Positions 10,129 to 18,170 of a DNA stretch of 64,000 nucleotides are shown here, piece after piece. The position numbers and the translations under genes are program-made. This DNA comes from Dactylosporangium vinaceum (GTDB taxonomy: Bacteria > Actinomycetota > Actinomycetes > Mycobacteriales > Micromonosporaceae), in contig NZ_CP061913.1 of the NCBI RefSeq assembly GCF_019904175.1, positions 2,604,001-2,668,000 on the forward strand, read 5' to 3'. Positions within the stretch are counted from its first letter, which is position 1. The number at the start of each line of letters is the position of its first letter. A model generated the notes under the pieces. The model searched no databases and was not told the origin of the DNA. It saw only the letters and a program-made list of their open reading frames with translations.

Positions 10129-12057
10129 ATGGTCATGTTCGGCGCGCAGGTATGTGGTGATTTGTCAGCCGGGGCGGCACGCGAGTGGCTCGTCCCGGAC
10201 GGAACCGGCGGCTACGCCATGGGCACGGTCAGCGGGCTGCGGACCCGGCGGTATCACGGGCTGCTCGTCGCGGCCGAGCCCGGGCAGCCGTCCCGCCGGC
10301 ACCTGGCCCTGGCCGCCCTCGACCCGGTGCTCACGCTGCCGTCCGGCGCCGAGGTCGAGCTCGCCGTGCACGAGTGGGCCGGCGGCGCGACAAGCCCGGC
10401 CGGCCACACGCTCCTGGAGCGCTTCGACATGGTCGACGGCCTGCCCCGCTGGCGCTGGCGGATCGGGCCGGTGGTGATCGAGCGCGAGCTGGCCATGGTC
10501 CACGGCCGCGCGCACGTCGGCGTCGTGCACCGGGTGCTCAGCGCGCCCGGCCCGGTGACGCTCAGCCTCAAGGCCCTTGTCACCTGGCGAGACGCGCACG
10601 GGGAGCGGACCGCCGCGGGCCCGGCGCCGCGCGTAGAGGCCCACGACGAAGGGGCCGTCGTCGAGGGCAGCTTCCGCCTGCAGGGGCCGGGCTTCGAGCA
10701 GATCTCGCAGTGGTACCGCGGCGCCTATGCGCGAGCCGAGGCCGAACGAGGCCTCCCGGCGGCCGAGGACCTGTGGTGCGCCGGCCGGTTCACCGAGCGC
10801 CTGGAGCCGGGCGAGGCCATCGCGGTCGAGGCGTGGACCGGCACCGGCGACGAGGCCCGGGGCGCCGAGTGGATCATCGAGCGGGCCCGGCGGCGCAACC
10901 GCTCCCTGACCCATGACGCGAGCGACGCGACCGACGCCGCACTGGTCCTCGCGGCCGATGCGTTCGTGGTGGGTGGTGCTGCCGGAGCGCCCGACGTCGT
11001 CGCCGGGTACCCCTGGTTCGGCGCCTGGTCGCGCGACACCATGACCTCGTACGAGGGGCTGTTCCTGGCCACCGGCTGGTACGACGAGGGCCGCGAGCTG
11101 CTGCGCGCCTACGCCGCCACCCTCGACGGCGGGATGCTCGCCAACACCGCCGACACCGGCCGGACCGAGCACAACACCGTCGACGCCACGCTGTGGTTCC
11201 TGCACGCCGTCGAGCGGCACGTCGATGGCACCGGCGACGACGAACTGGCGGTCGAGGTCCTGCCCGCCCTCGACGAGATCGTCGCGGCCCACCTGCGCGG
11301 CACCCGCTACGGCATCCGGGTCGACGGTGACGGGCTGATCACGCAGGGCGCTCCCGGCGTCGCGCTCACCTGGATGGACGCCCGGGTGGGGGAGATCCCG
11401 ATCACACCCCGGGTCGGCAAGCCGGTCGAGGTGAACGTGCTGTGGATCAACGGCCTGGCCGCGATCGTGGCCCTCAAGGAGCGCCTCGGGCGGGACCCGG
11501 GGGCGCTGCCGGCGCTGCTGGACCGGGCCCGGGCAAGCTTCGGGAGCCGGTTTCCGATCGCCGGACCGTTGCACTCCGCAATGGGGCTGCAGGATGCAAG
11601 GCCGCTCTACGACGTGGTCGACGGGCCCGGCGGCGACGACCCGGCGCTGCGCCCGAACCAACTGCTGGCGTGGAGCCTCCCGCGCGGGCCGATGCGCGGG
11701 CAGGCGGTACCCGCCGAGGTGTCTGGCCTGATCACGCCGCTCGGGCCACGCAGTTTGGCGGTCGGGGAAGCGGCCTACATCGGCGCGCACCGGGGCGGCC
11801 CGGCCGAGCGGGACGCGGCCTATCATCAGGGCACCGTCTGGCCCTGGATGATCGGCCCATACGTGGATGCCCACTCGGCTACATCTGCAAAAAATCACGG
11901 TGCGCTACTGGAAGGTATCGAAGCACATCTGTGGGAATGGGGTGTAGGTTCGGTCAGCGAGACCGCCGACGGGGACGCGCCGCACCGGGCCACCGGATGT
12001 CCGTTCCAAGCCTGGTCGGTCGCGGAGGCCCTCCGCGTTCGAAGGAATGTCGGCTGA
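10129..12057 (+). CDS. Amylo-alpha-1,6-glucosidase (glycogen debranching enzyme, archaeal/bacterial type)
   Basis: Protein of about 642 residues. The N-terminal debranching domain carries REWLVPDGTGGYAMGTVSG and RTRRYHGLLVA. The C-terminal (alpha/alpha)6 amylo-1,6-glucosidase domain carries AGYPWFGAWSRDTMTSYEGL, NTADTGRTEHNTVDATLWF and YHQGTVWPWMIGPY. It should hydrolyse alpha-1,6 branches in glycogen or related glucans in the cytosol. Two in-frame ATGs (10129 and 10135) precede FGAQVCGDL, where family proteins begin; the earlier one is given. No clear ribosome site is visible. It is flanked by the GH63 and GT4 genes, so a glycogen/alpha-glucan turnover role is inferred. Confidence 0.9.
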   Translation: MVMFGAQVCGDLSAGAAREWLVPDGTGGYAMGTVSGLRTRRYHGLLVAAEPGQPSRRHLALAALDPVLTLPSGAEVELAVHEWAGGATSPAGHTLLERFDMVDGLPRWRWRIGPVVIERELAMVHGRAHVGVVHRVLSAPGPVTLSLKALVTWRDAHGERTAAGPAPRVEAHDEGAVVEGSFRLQGPGFEQISQWYRGAYARAEAERGLPAAEDLWCAGRFTERLEPGEAIAVEAWTGTGDEARGAEWIIERARRRNRSLTHDASDATDAALVLAADAFVVGGAAGAPDVVAGYPWFGAWSRDTMTSYEGLFLATGWYDEGRELLRAYAATLDGGMLANTADTGRTEHNTVDATLWFLHAVERHVDGTGDDELAVEVLPALDEIVAAHLRGTRYGIRVDGDGLITQGAPGVALTWMDARVGEIPITPRVGKPVEVNVLWINGLAAIVALKERLGRDPGALPALLDRARASFGSRFPIAGPLHSAMGLQDARPLYDVVDGPGGDDPALRPNQLLAWSLPRGPMRGQAVPAEVSGLITPLGPRSLAVGEAAYIGAHRGGPAERDAAYHQGTVWPWMIGPYVDAHSATSAKNHGALLEGIEAHLWEWGVGSVSETADGDAPHRATGCPFQAWSVAEALRVRRNVG

Positions 12058-12195
12058 CCGTTACACCCTAGAAATGTGATTTGCCGCCCCGGTAACCCTG
12101 GCGGGGCAGGATGAGTCATATACCCACCCAACAGCTCACACGCAGGGGTTATAGCGCGTGTGTATTTCAGGCTGCCGTGGGTACATGGGCGAGCG

Positions 12196-12207
12196 TTTTG
12201 ATCAAAA
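12196..12207. promoter_or_regulatory. TTTTGATCAAAA palindrome upstream of GT4 gene
   Basis: A perfect 12-bp palindrome 21 bp before the GTG start of the GT4 gene. It shares the TTGATCAA core with the site at 10065-10072. It could be an operator or part of the promoter. Confidence 0.4.
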
Positions 12208-12228
12208 ACATCTGGTGGGGGCGGCCAC

Positions 12229-13536
12229 GTGAACGAGACCGGCGGGACAGGATTCCGGCTACCGATGCGCATTCTGATGTTGTCGTGGGAGTACCCGCCG
12301 GTGGTCGTCGGCGGGCTCGGGCGGCACGTGCACGCGCTGGCCACCTCGCTGGTGGCGGCGGGCAACGAGGTGACGGTCGTGACGCGGCACGCGCCGGGGG
12401 CGCCCCTGGAGGAGTACTCGGAGGGCGTGCGGATCGTCCGCGCGGCCGAGGACCCGCCGCTGTTCCCGCTCGCGACGTCGACGCTGCTGGCCTGGACGAT
12501 GGCGTTCAACCACACGCTGACCCGGGCCGCGCTGCGGGCCGCGGCCACCGGTGAGTACGACGTGATCCACGCCCACGACTGGCTCGTCACCCACACGGCG
12601 GTCACCCTCAAGGAGAGCCTCGACCTGCCGCTCGTGGCCACGATCCACGCCACCGAGGCCGGCCGGCACCAGGGCTGGCTGCCCGACGAGATGAACAAGT
12701 GCATTCACTCGGTCGAGTGGTGGCTCGGGCACGAGGCGTGCCGGGTCATCGTCTGCTCGGAGTACATGCGCTGGGAGGTCACCCGCCTGCTCGACCTCGC
12801 GCCCACCCGCGTGTCGGTCGTCGCCAACGGGGTCGACGCGAGCGTCTGGCGGGCGCCGTCCCGGGCGGTCAACGCGGCCCGCGCGCGCTTCGCGGGGGAC
12901 GGGCCGCTGCTCGGGTACGCCGGCCGCCTCGTCTACGAGAAGGGCGTCCAGGACCTCATCTCCGCCCTGCCCGAGCTGCGCGCCCGGCACAACGGGCTGC
13001 GCGTCGTCATCGCCGGCGACGGCCCGCACAAGGGCGAGCTGCTGGAGGAGGTGCGGCGGCTGAAGCTGCAGCGCGCGGTCAGCTTCGCCGGGTTCATGGG
13101 CGAGGGTGAGCTGCCCGCGCTCATGGCCGCCACCGACGCGCTCGTCGTGCCGAGCATCTACGAGCCGTTCGGCATGGTCGCCCTCGAAGGGGCCTCGGCC
13201 GGGGCGCCCCTCGCCGTCGCCGCGACCGGCGGGCTGGCCGAGATCGTCGAGCCCGGCGTCACCGGTGTGACATTCCCGGCCAAGACCCCCGACGCGCTGG
13301 CCGCCTCGGTCGGCACGCTGCTGGAGGACGAGCCGTTCGCCCGCCGCGTCGCCAAGCAGGCCCGGTCCATGGTCTCCGAGCGCTACGGCTGGTCGACGAT
13401 CGCCGCCGACACGGCCGACGTATACGGCACCGCGGTGACCGAGGCCCCCGGGTTCGCCGCGAAGCAGGCCGCGGCGTTCCTCGAGAACGGCCGCCCGAAG
13501 GTCGTCGTCCCGGACGGCAACCTGCTCACGATGTAA
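12229..13536 (+). CDS. GT4-family glycosyltransferase, glycogen-synthase-like
   Basis: GT-B fold transferase of 435 residues. The N-terminal domain opens RILMLSWEYPPVVVGGLGRH, where the GG loop binds nucleotide sugar, followed by VIHAHDWLV. The C-terminal domain carries GRLVYEKGVQDLI, the acid-rich PSIYEPFGMVALEGASAG block (EX7E) and GGLAEIV. The EYPP..VGGLG start and context suggest an ADP-/NDP-glucose-dependent alpha-glucan synthase, comparable to actinobacterial GlgM/GlgA-type GT4 enzymes. The exact donor is not deducible. A GTG start is used; an ATG 36 nt downstream, where many homologues begin, is an alternative. A strong hairpin follows the stop. Confidence 0.85.
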   Translation: MNETGGTGFRLPMRILMLSWEYPPVVVGGLGRHVHALATSLVAAGNEVTVVTRHAPGAPLEEYSEGVRIVRAAEDPPLFPLATSTLLAWTMAFNHTLTRAALRAAATGEYDVIHAHDWLVTHTAVTLKESLDLPLVATIHATEAGRHQGWLPDEMNKCIHSVEWWLGHEACRVIVCSEYMRWEVTRLLDLAPTRVSVVANGVDASVWRAPSRAVNAARARFAGDGPLLGYAGRLVYEKGVQDLISALPELRARHNGLRVVIAGDGPHKGELLEEVRRLKLQRAVSFAGFMGEGELPALMAATDALVVPSIYEPFGMVALEGASAGAPLAVAATGGLAEIVEPGVTGVTFPAKTPDALAASVGTLLEDEPFARRVAKQARSMVSERYGWSTIAADTADVYGTAVTEAPGFAAKQAAAFLENGRPKVVVPDGNLLTM

Positions 13537-13565
13537 GGATCGGGTCCGGATGCATCCGGTTCCCG

Positions 13566-13597
13566 AACACCCCGGCGAAGGATTTTGCCGGGGTGTT
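13566..13597 (+). terminator. Hairpin terminator after GT4 gene
   Basis: A perfect 11-bp stem (AACACCCCGGC / GCCGGGGTGTT) around a 10-nt AT-rich loop, ending in TTGTC, 29 nt past the GT4 stop. It argues that the kinase gene downstream starts after this point rather than at the GTG inside the hairpin. Confidence 0.7.
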
Positions 13598-13694
13598 GTC
13601 ACGAACTGCGGCATTTTGGGTCTCGCCATGCCGTTCCGCTCCCGGTACGGTTTCCCAGGAACAACGACCGGAATCGATCAGGACGGCAACTGGG

Positions 13695-15380
13695 TTGAGT
13701 GGCAGCGCCGATGAGGTCCTCGGCAACCGATACCGCCTGATCGCTCCCGTCGGCAGTGGCGGCATGGCGGTCGTCTGGCGCGCCCGGGATCTGGTCCTCG
13801 ACCGGGACGTCGCCGTCAAGCTCCTCGCCGGGGAGCTGGCGAACAAGCCCGGCAACCGCGAGCGGATCCGCTCCGAGGCCCAGGTCGTCGCCCGCCTGCA
13901 GCACCCCAACATCACCGCCGTGCACGACTACGGCGAGGCCGGGGACGTCTCCGCCGGGCGCACCGGGCGCCGCCCCTACGTCGTCATGGAGCTCCTCGAG
14001 GGCGAGCTGCTCTCCGACCGGCTGCGCAGCGGGCCGATGTCCTGGCGCCGGGCCACCCAGATCTGCGCCCAGGTCGCGGCCGGGCTCGCCGCCGCGCACG
14101 AGAGCGGCGTCGTGCACCGCGACATCAAGCCGAGCAACGTCATGCTCGTGGCGTCCGGGGCGAAGATCCTCGACTTCGGCGTGGCCGGGCTGGCCGGCTC
14201 CTTCGACCCCGACGACGAGCGCGACGGCACCGTCTTCGGCACCCCCGCCTACCTGGCCCCGGAGCGCCTCCTCGGCGGCGGGGTGGTCTCCGCCACCGAC
14301 GTGTACACCGTCGGGCTGCTCGCCTACCGCTGCCTCACCGACCGGCTGCCCTGGCACGCGGACACCCCGACGCAGATGATCGCCAATCACGTGTACGAGC
14401 CGCCGAACCCGCTGCCGGACATCCCCGGGATGCCGGCCGAGGTGGCCCGGCTCATCACGCGCTGCCTGGCCAAGGACCCCGACAGCCGCCCGTCCGCGGC
14501 CGAGGTCGCCGGCATCCTGGCCGCCGCGACGGGCATCCACGTTGTGCTCCCCGGCGAGGACGGCCTGGCCACCCAGGAGGTGCATGCGCCGCCGGCCAGC
14601 GAGATCACGCCGGTCCCACGGCGCGCGGAGTTACCCCGGCGGGCTACCGGCGGGGGCAGCCATCACCGGCCCCCGAACCCGATGGCCCGGCGCACCTGGA
14701 CCGCTGTCATCGCCGCCGTCGCCGTGGCCGGCGCGACCACCGGCATGATCATCTGGAAGCCGTGGGCGCCGAAGCCCGCGTGCAACGTCGACTTCTACAT
14801 CCACCCGCAGGAACTGCCGGGCATCGACAAGGCGTTCGAGGCCCGCGCTACTGTGGCCAACATCGGCAACCGCACGCTCGACCCCTGGTATCTGTCCTTC
14901 CTCTTCCGGGGCGGTCAGCAGGTCGACCGCGTCGAGGGCGCCGGCTGGGAGCAGGCCGTGGGCGGTCTCAAGATCACCGGGCCGGCGGCGCTCCCGCCCG
15001 GCAAGGCGGTCACGATCGGCGTCTACGGCCACGGCGGTGTCGTGGTCAACAACCGGCCGCCGCTCCCGCCGAGCGACTTCGTGCTCAACGACACCGGCTG
15101 CGACGTGCGCTTCGAGATGCGCGGCCCGGACGATCAGCTCCCGGGCATCAGCGAGATCATGGACGCGCCGCCGGACGCGTCGCGCCCGCCGACCGGCCAG
15201 CCGCCGGGCCCGCAGCCCGGCGGCGGCAACGGCGACCCCGGCGGGCCGCAGCCCGGCTTCGACCCCAACGACCCCGGCCGGAGGCCGGACCGCAGCCCGC
15301 AGCCCGGCCAGTCCACCCCGCCGGCCTACCTGCGGACCACCCAGCCCGCCCAGCGCACCCGCCGCGGGCGGCATGCCTGA
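13695..15380 (+). CDS. Receptor Ser/Thr protein kinase with extracellular CBM2-like domain
   Basis: Protein of 561 residues from a TTG preceded by AGGA. The Hanks kinase domain spans residues 10-280: glycine loop GSGGMAVVW, AVKLL lysine, HRDIKPSNVM catalytic loop, DFG and GTPAYLAPE. A basic linker and one transmembrane helix (about 333-355) follow. The outside domain (360-480) is bounded by two Cys and reads like a family-2 carbohydrate-binding fold (ANIGNRTLDPWYLSF, WEQAVGG, LPPGKAVTIGVYG, FVLNDTGC). A Pro/Gly-rich tail closes it. It should transduce an external, possibly polysaccharide, signal. It overlaps the patatin gene by 8 nt, so they are cotranscribed. Confidence 0.88.
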   Translation: MSGSADEVLGNRYRLIAPVGSGGMAVVWRARDLVLDRDVAVKLLAGELANKPGNRERIRSEAQVVARLQHPNITAVHDYGEAGDVSAGRTGRRPYVVMELLEGELLSDRLRSGPMSWRRATQICAQVAAGLAAAHESGVVHRDIKPSNVMLVASGAKILDFGVAGLAGSFDPDDERDGTVFGTPAYLAPERLLGGGVVSATDVYTVGLLAYRCLTDRLPWHADTPTQMIANHVYEPPNPLPDIPGMPAEVARLITRCLAKDPDSRPSAAEVAGILAAATGIHVVLPGEDGLATQEVHAPPASEITPVPRRAELPRRATGGGSHHRPPNPMARRTWTAVIAAVAVAGATTGMIIWKPWAPKPACNVDFYIHPQELPGIDKAFEARATVANIGNRTLDPWYLSFLFRGGQQVDRVEGAGWEQAVGGLKITGPAALPPGKAVTIGVYGHGGVVVNNRPPLPPSDFVLNDTGCDVRFEMRGPDDQLPGISEIMDAPPDASRPPTGQPPGPQPGGGNGDPGGPQPGFDPNDPGRRPDRSPQPGQSTPPAYLRTTQPAQRTRRGRHA

Positions 15381-16206
15381 GGTTCAGGGCCCCGTCGGCT
15401 TCGTGTTCGGCGGCGGGGGAGTGCTCGGCGCCTACGAGGTCGGCATGGTGCGCGCGGTCCTGCACCACGGCATCCGGCCCGACTTCGTCATCGGCACCTC
15501 GATCGGCGCGCTCAACGGCGCCGCCGTGGCCGCCGCGCCGGACGAGCACGTCGCCGCGCGGCTCACCGAGATGTGGGCGTCGCCGCAGGCCCGCACCGTC
15601 TACGGCGACTCACTGCCCAGGCAGCTCGGCCGGTTCGCCCGCAGCACCCACCTGCACTCGCCGGACCCGCTGCGCCGGATGCTCGAGCACCACCTCGGCG
15701 CGGACACGACGTTCGCCGACCTCGCGGTCCCGTTCCAGTGCTGCGCGGCGAGCATCGAGCGGGCCGCCGAGCACTGGTTCTCGTCGGGCCCGCTCATCGA
15801 CGCCGTGCTCGCATCCTCCGCGGTGCCGGGGCTGCTGCCGCCGGTACACCTGGGGGACGAGCATTTCATCGACGGCGGCATCGTCAACTCCGTGCCCGTC
15901 GGGCGGGCCGTGGCGCTCGGGGCGAGGACCGTCTTCGTCATGCAGGTCGGGCGCGTCGAACGCCCCCTGCGCCCGCCGCGGCGGCCCTGGGAGGTCGCCC
16001 AGGTGGCGTTCGAGGTCGCCCGCCGGCACCGTTTCGCGCGCGAGATGGAGGAGACCCCGGACGGCGTGACCGTGCACGTGCTGCCCACCGGCGGCGGCTC
16101 CGCGAAGGACGACTCGCCGCTGTCGTACCGCCGGATCGAGCTCGCCCGCGGCCGGATCGAGCGGGCGTACGAGGCGACCTGCGCGTATCTCGAGGCGCTG
16201 GACTAG
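15373..16206 (+). CDS. Patatin-like phospholipase (RssA/NTE family)
   Basis: Protein of 277 residues with the complete patatin catalytic set: oxyanion-hole GGGGVLGAYE, nucleophile elbow GTSIG, and the dyad Asp in DGG (FIDGGIVNSVP). It should hydrolyse acyl esters of membrane lipids. There is no signal peptide. The start ATG lies 8 nt inside the kinase gene, and the stop is 2 nt before the acyltransferase start. Kinase, lipase and acyltransferase therefore form one translationally coupled unit, suggesting signal-controlled lipid turnover (inference). Confidence 0.9.
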   Translation: MPEVQGPVGFVFGGGGVLGAYEVGMVRAVLHHGIRPDFVIGTSIGALNGAAVAAAPDEHVAARLTEMWASPQARTVYGDSLPRQLGRFARSTHLHSPDPLRRMLEHHLGADTTFADLAVPFQCCAASIERAAEHWFSSGPLIDAVLASSAVPGLLPPVHLGDEHFIDGGIVNSVPVGRAVALGARTVFVMQVGRVERPLRPPRRPWEVAQVAFEVARRHRFAREMEETPDGVTVHVLPTGGGSAKDDSPLSYRRIELARGRIERAYEATCAYLEALD

Positions 16207-16208
16207 CC

Positions 16209-17198
16209 GTGCCGCCCCGCTGGATTCGCCGCCTGATCATCACCCCCGTGGCCCTGGTCCTGATGGTCGCGGTGCTGGCCACGATGCCCGTCTGGCTCCT
16301 GCTGGCCGCCGCCCTCAGCCCGCTCGGCTCCGGCCGCCTGCGGGCCCTGCGGGTGACGTGGATGATGGCGGTGTACCTCTTCATGGAGGCTCTGGCGCTC
16401 GTCGTGCTCTTCGCCCTGTGGGTGGCCAGCGGCTTCGGCTGGCGTCTGCGCGGCCCCGGGTTCCAGCGCCTGCACTACGTCTTCATCGGCCGCATCCTGA
16501 AGGTCGCGTTCCACCAGGCGCGCTTCGCGCTGCGCGTGAAGGTCGCCGTCGTCGGCACCGCCCCCGACGTCGCCGCCCCCGGCCAGCCGGAGCTGGTCTT
16601 CTCCCGCCACGCCGGCCCCGGCGACTCCTTCCTGCTGATCCACGCACTGGTCAACTGGTTCGACCGCGAGCCGCGCATCGTGCTCAAGCAGACCCTGCAG
16701 TGGGACCCCGTCATCGACGTCCTGCTCAACCGCCTCCCCAACCACTTCGTCGCCGTGGGTGCCGGCAGCGAGGAGCGCATCGCCGAGCTCTCCACCGGCC
16801 TGGACGAGAACGACGTCCTGGTCCTCTTCCCCGAGGGCGGCAACTTCACCCCGAGCCGCCGCGTCCGCGCGATCCAGCGCCTGCGCGACCTGGGCCTGAC
16901 CGCGATGGCCGAGCGGGCCGAGCGCATGCGCCACGTCCTGGCCCCCCGCCCGGGCGGCACGCTGGCCGCCCTGGACGCCGCCCCGGAGGCCGGCGTCATC
17001 TGGGTCGCCCACACCGGCCTGGACAAGCTCCTGACGATCGGCGACGTCTGGTCCCACCTGCCGCTCGACCTGACCATCACCATGCGCTGGTGGTCGGTGG
17101 AGCCGTCCGAGATCCCGGCGGGCGAGCAGGAGCGCATCGAGTGGCTGTACGAGTGGTGGGCCCGCATCGACGAGTGGATCGGCCACCACAACCCGTGA
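16209..17198 (+). CDS. PlsC-like 1-acyl-glycerol-3-phosphate acyltransferase family protein
   Basis: Protein of 329 residues with two N-terminal membrane helices (about 8-32 and 52-78). It has the acyltransferase motifs SRHAGPGDSFLL (the HX4D motif) and LFPEGGNFTP (the EGT-type substrate motif). Members transfer acyl groups onto lysophospholipids or related acceptors at the membrane. The GTG start is 2 nt after the patatin stop. Paired with a phospholipase, it would allow a deacylation-reacylation cycle; that pairing is inferred from context. Confidence 0.85.
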   Translation: MPPRWIRRLIITPVALVLMVAVLATMPVWLLLAAALSPLGSGRLRALRVTWMMAVYLFMEALALVVLFALWVASGFGWRLRGPGFQRLHYVFIGRILKVAFHQARFALRVKVAVVGTAPDVAAPGQPELVFSRHAGPGDSFLLIHALVNWFDREPRIVLKQTLQWDPVIDVLLNRLPNHFVAVGAGSEERIAELSTGLDENDVLVLFPEGGNFTPSRRVRAIQRLRDLGLTAMAERAERMRHVLAPRPGGTLAALDAAPEAGVIWVAHTGLDKLLTIGDVWSHLPLDLTITMRWWSVEPSEIPAGEQERIEWLYEWWARIDEWIGHHNP

Positions 17199-17233
17199 CC
17201 GGCGGCCCGTGGGCCGTAGGCAAGAATGGTCCG

Positions 17234-18127
17234 ATGCGATTCGGCGTACTGGGCACTGGACACTGGGCGACTGTCACACAGGCGGCCGCGCTGGCGACAC
17301 ACCCCTCGGCGACGCTTGCCGGCGTCTGGGGCCGCAGCCCCGACAAGGCCGCCGACCTGGGCTCCCGCTACGGCGTTCCCGCCTACGCGGACGTCGAGGA
17401 GCTCTTCGCCGCCGTCGACGCCGTGGCCATCGCCCTGCCCCCGGACGTCCAGGCCCCGCTGGCCGTCCGCGCCGCCCGCGCCGGCAAGCACCTGCTGCTG
17501 GACAAGCCCCTGGCCCTGGACCCGGCCGCGGCCGACGAGGTGGTGGCCGCGGCCGCCACCGCCGGCGTGGCCACCGTCGTGTTCTTCACGAACCGCTTCG
17601 TCCCGTCGGTCGACACGTTCCTGACCGCGAACGCCGAGCTGGGCGGCTGGTACGCCGCCCACGGCACGATGTACGCCTCGATCTTCCAGCCGGGCAACCC
17701 CTACGCCGGCTCCCTCTGGCGCAAGGAGCACGGCGGTCTGTGGGATCTGGGCCCGCACGCCCTGTCGGTGGTACTGCCACTGCTCGGCCCGGTCCTCGAC
17801 CTCTCCGCCGCCGAGGGCCCGCGCGACACTGCCCACCTGCTGCTGCGCCACGAGAACGGCGCCGCGAGCACGCTCTCCCTGACCGTGGACGCCGCGCCGG
17901 ACGCCACGAGCTTCGGCTTCTCGTACTTCGGCGAGCACGGCGCCACCACCCTCCCCCCGTGGGACGTCAACCAGGTGGAGGCCTTCGGGAACGCGGTGAC
18001 GGCCCTGATGGATGTCGCCGCCACAGGCCGCCGCCACCCCTGCGACGCCGCCCTCGGCGCCCAGGTGACCCACATCCTCGCCGCCGCCGAGCAGGCCCGC
18101 CGCACGTCGACGATCGTGGCCGTCTGA
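17234..18127 (+). CDS. Gfo/Idh/MocA-family oxidoreductase
   Basis: Protein of 297 residues with an N-terminal Rossmann fold (GVLGTGHWA, VWGRSPDKAADLGSRYG, VAIALPPDVQAPLAVRA) and the family's conserved lysine motif as LDKPLAL. These NAD(P)-dependent enzymes oxidise or reduce sugars, inositols and related alcohols; the substrate is unknown. The ATG is 35 nt after the acyltransferase stop, so it may belong to the same operon. It is somewhat shorter than typical members (about 330-350). Confidence 0.85.
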   Translation: MRFGVLGTGHWATVTQAAALATHPSATLAGVWGRSPDKAADLGSRYGVPAYADVEELFAAVDAVAIALPPDVQAPLAVRAARAGKHLLLDKPLALDPAAADEVVAAAATAGVATVVFFTNRFVPSVDTFLTANAELGGWYAAHGTMYASIFQPGNPYAGSLWRKEHGGLWDLGPHALSVVLPLLGPVLDLSAAEGPRDTAHLLLRHENGAASTLSLTVDAAPDATSFGFSYFGEHGATTLPPWDVNQVEAFGNAVTALMDVAATGRRHPCDAALGAQVTHILAAAEQARRTSTIVAV

Positions 18128-18140
18128 CGCCGTCGGCGGG

Positions 18141-18167
18141 CCGCCCGGTGCTCGGCGGGCCGGGCGG
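18141..18167. terminator. Bidirectional GC-rich hairpin between convergent genes
   Basis: The 8-bp stem CCGCCCGG/CCGGGCGG lies 13 nt after the oxidoreductase stop and 4 nt from the stop of the convergent membrane-protein gene. There is no T-run on either side, so it is a plausible but weak terminator for both genes. Confidence 0.45.
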
Positions 18168-18170
18168 GAG

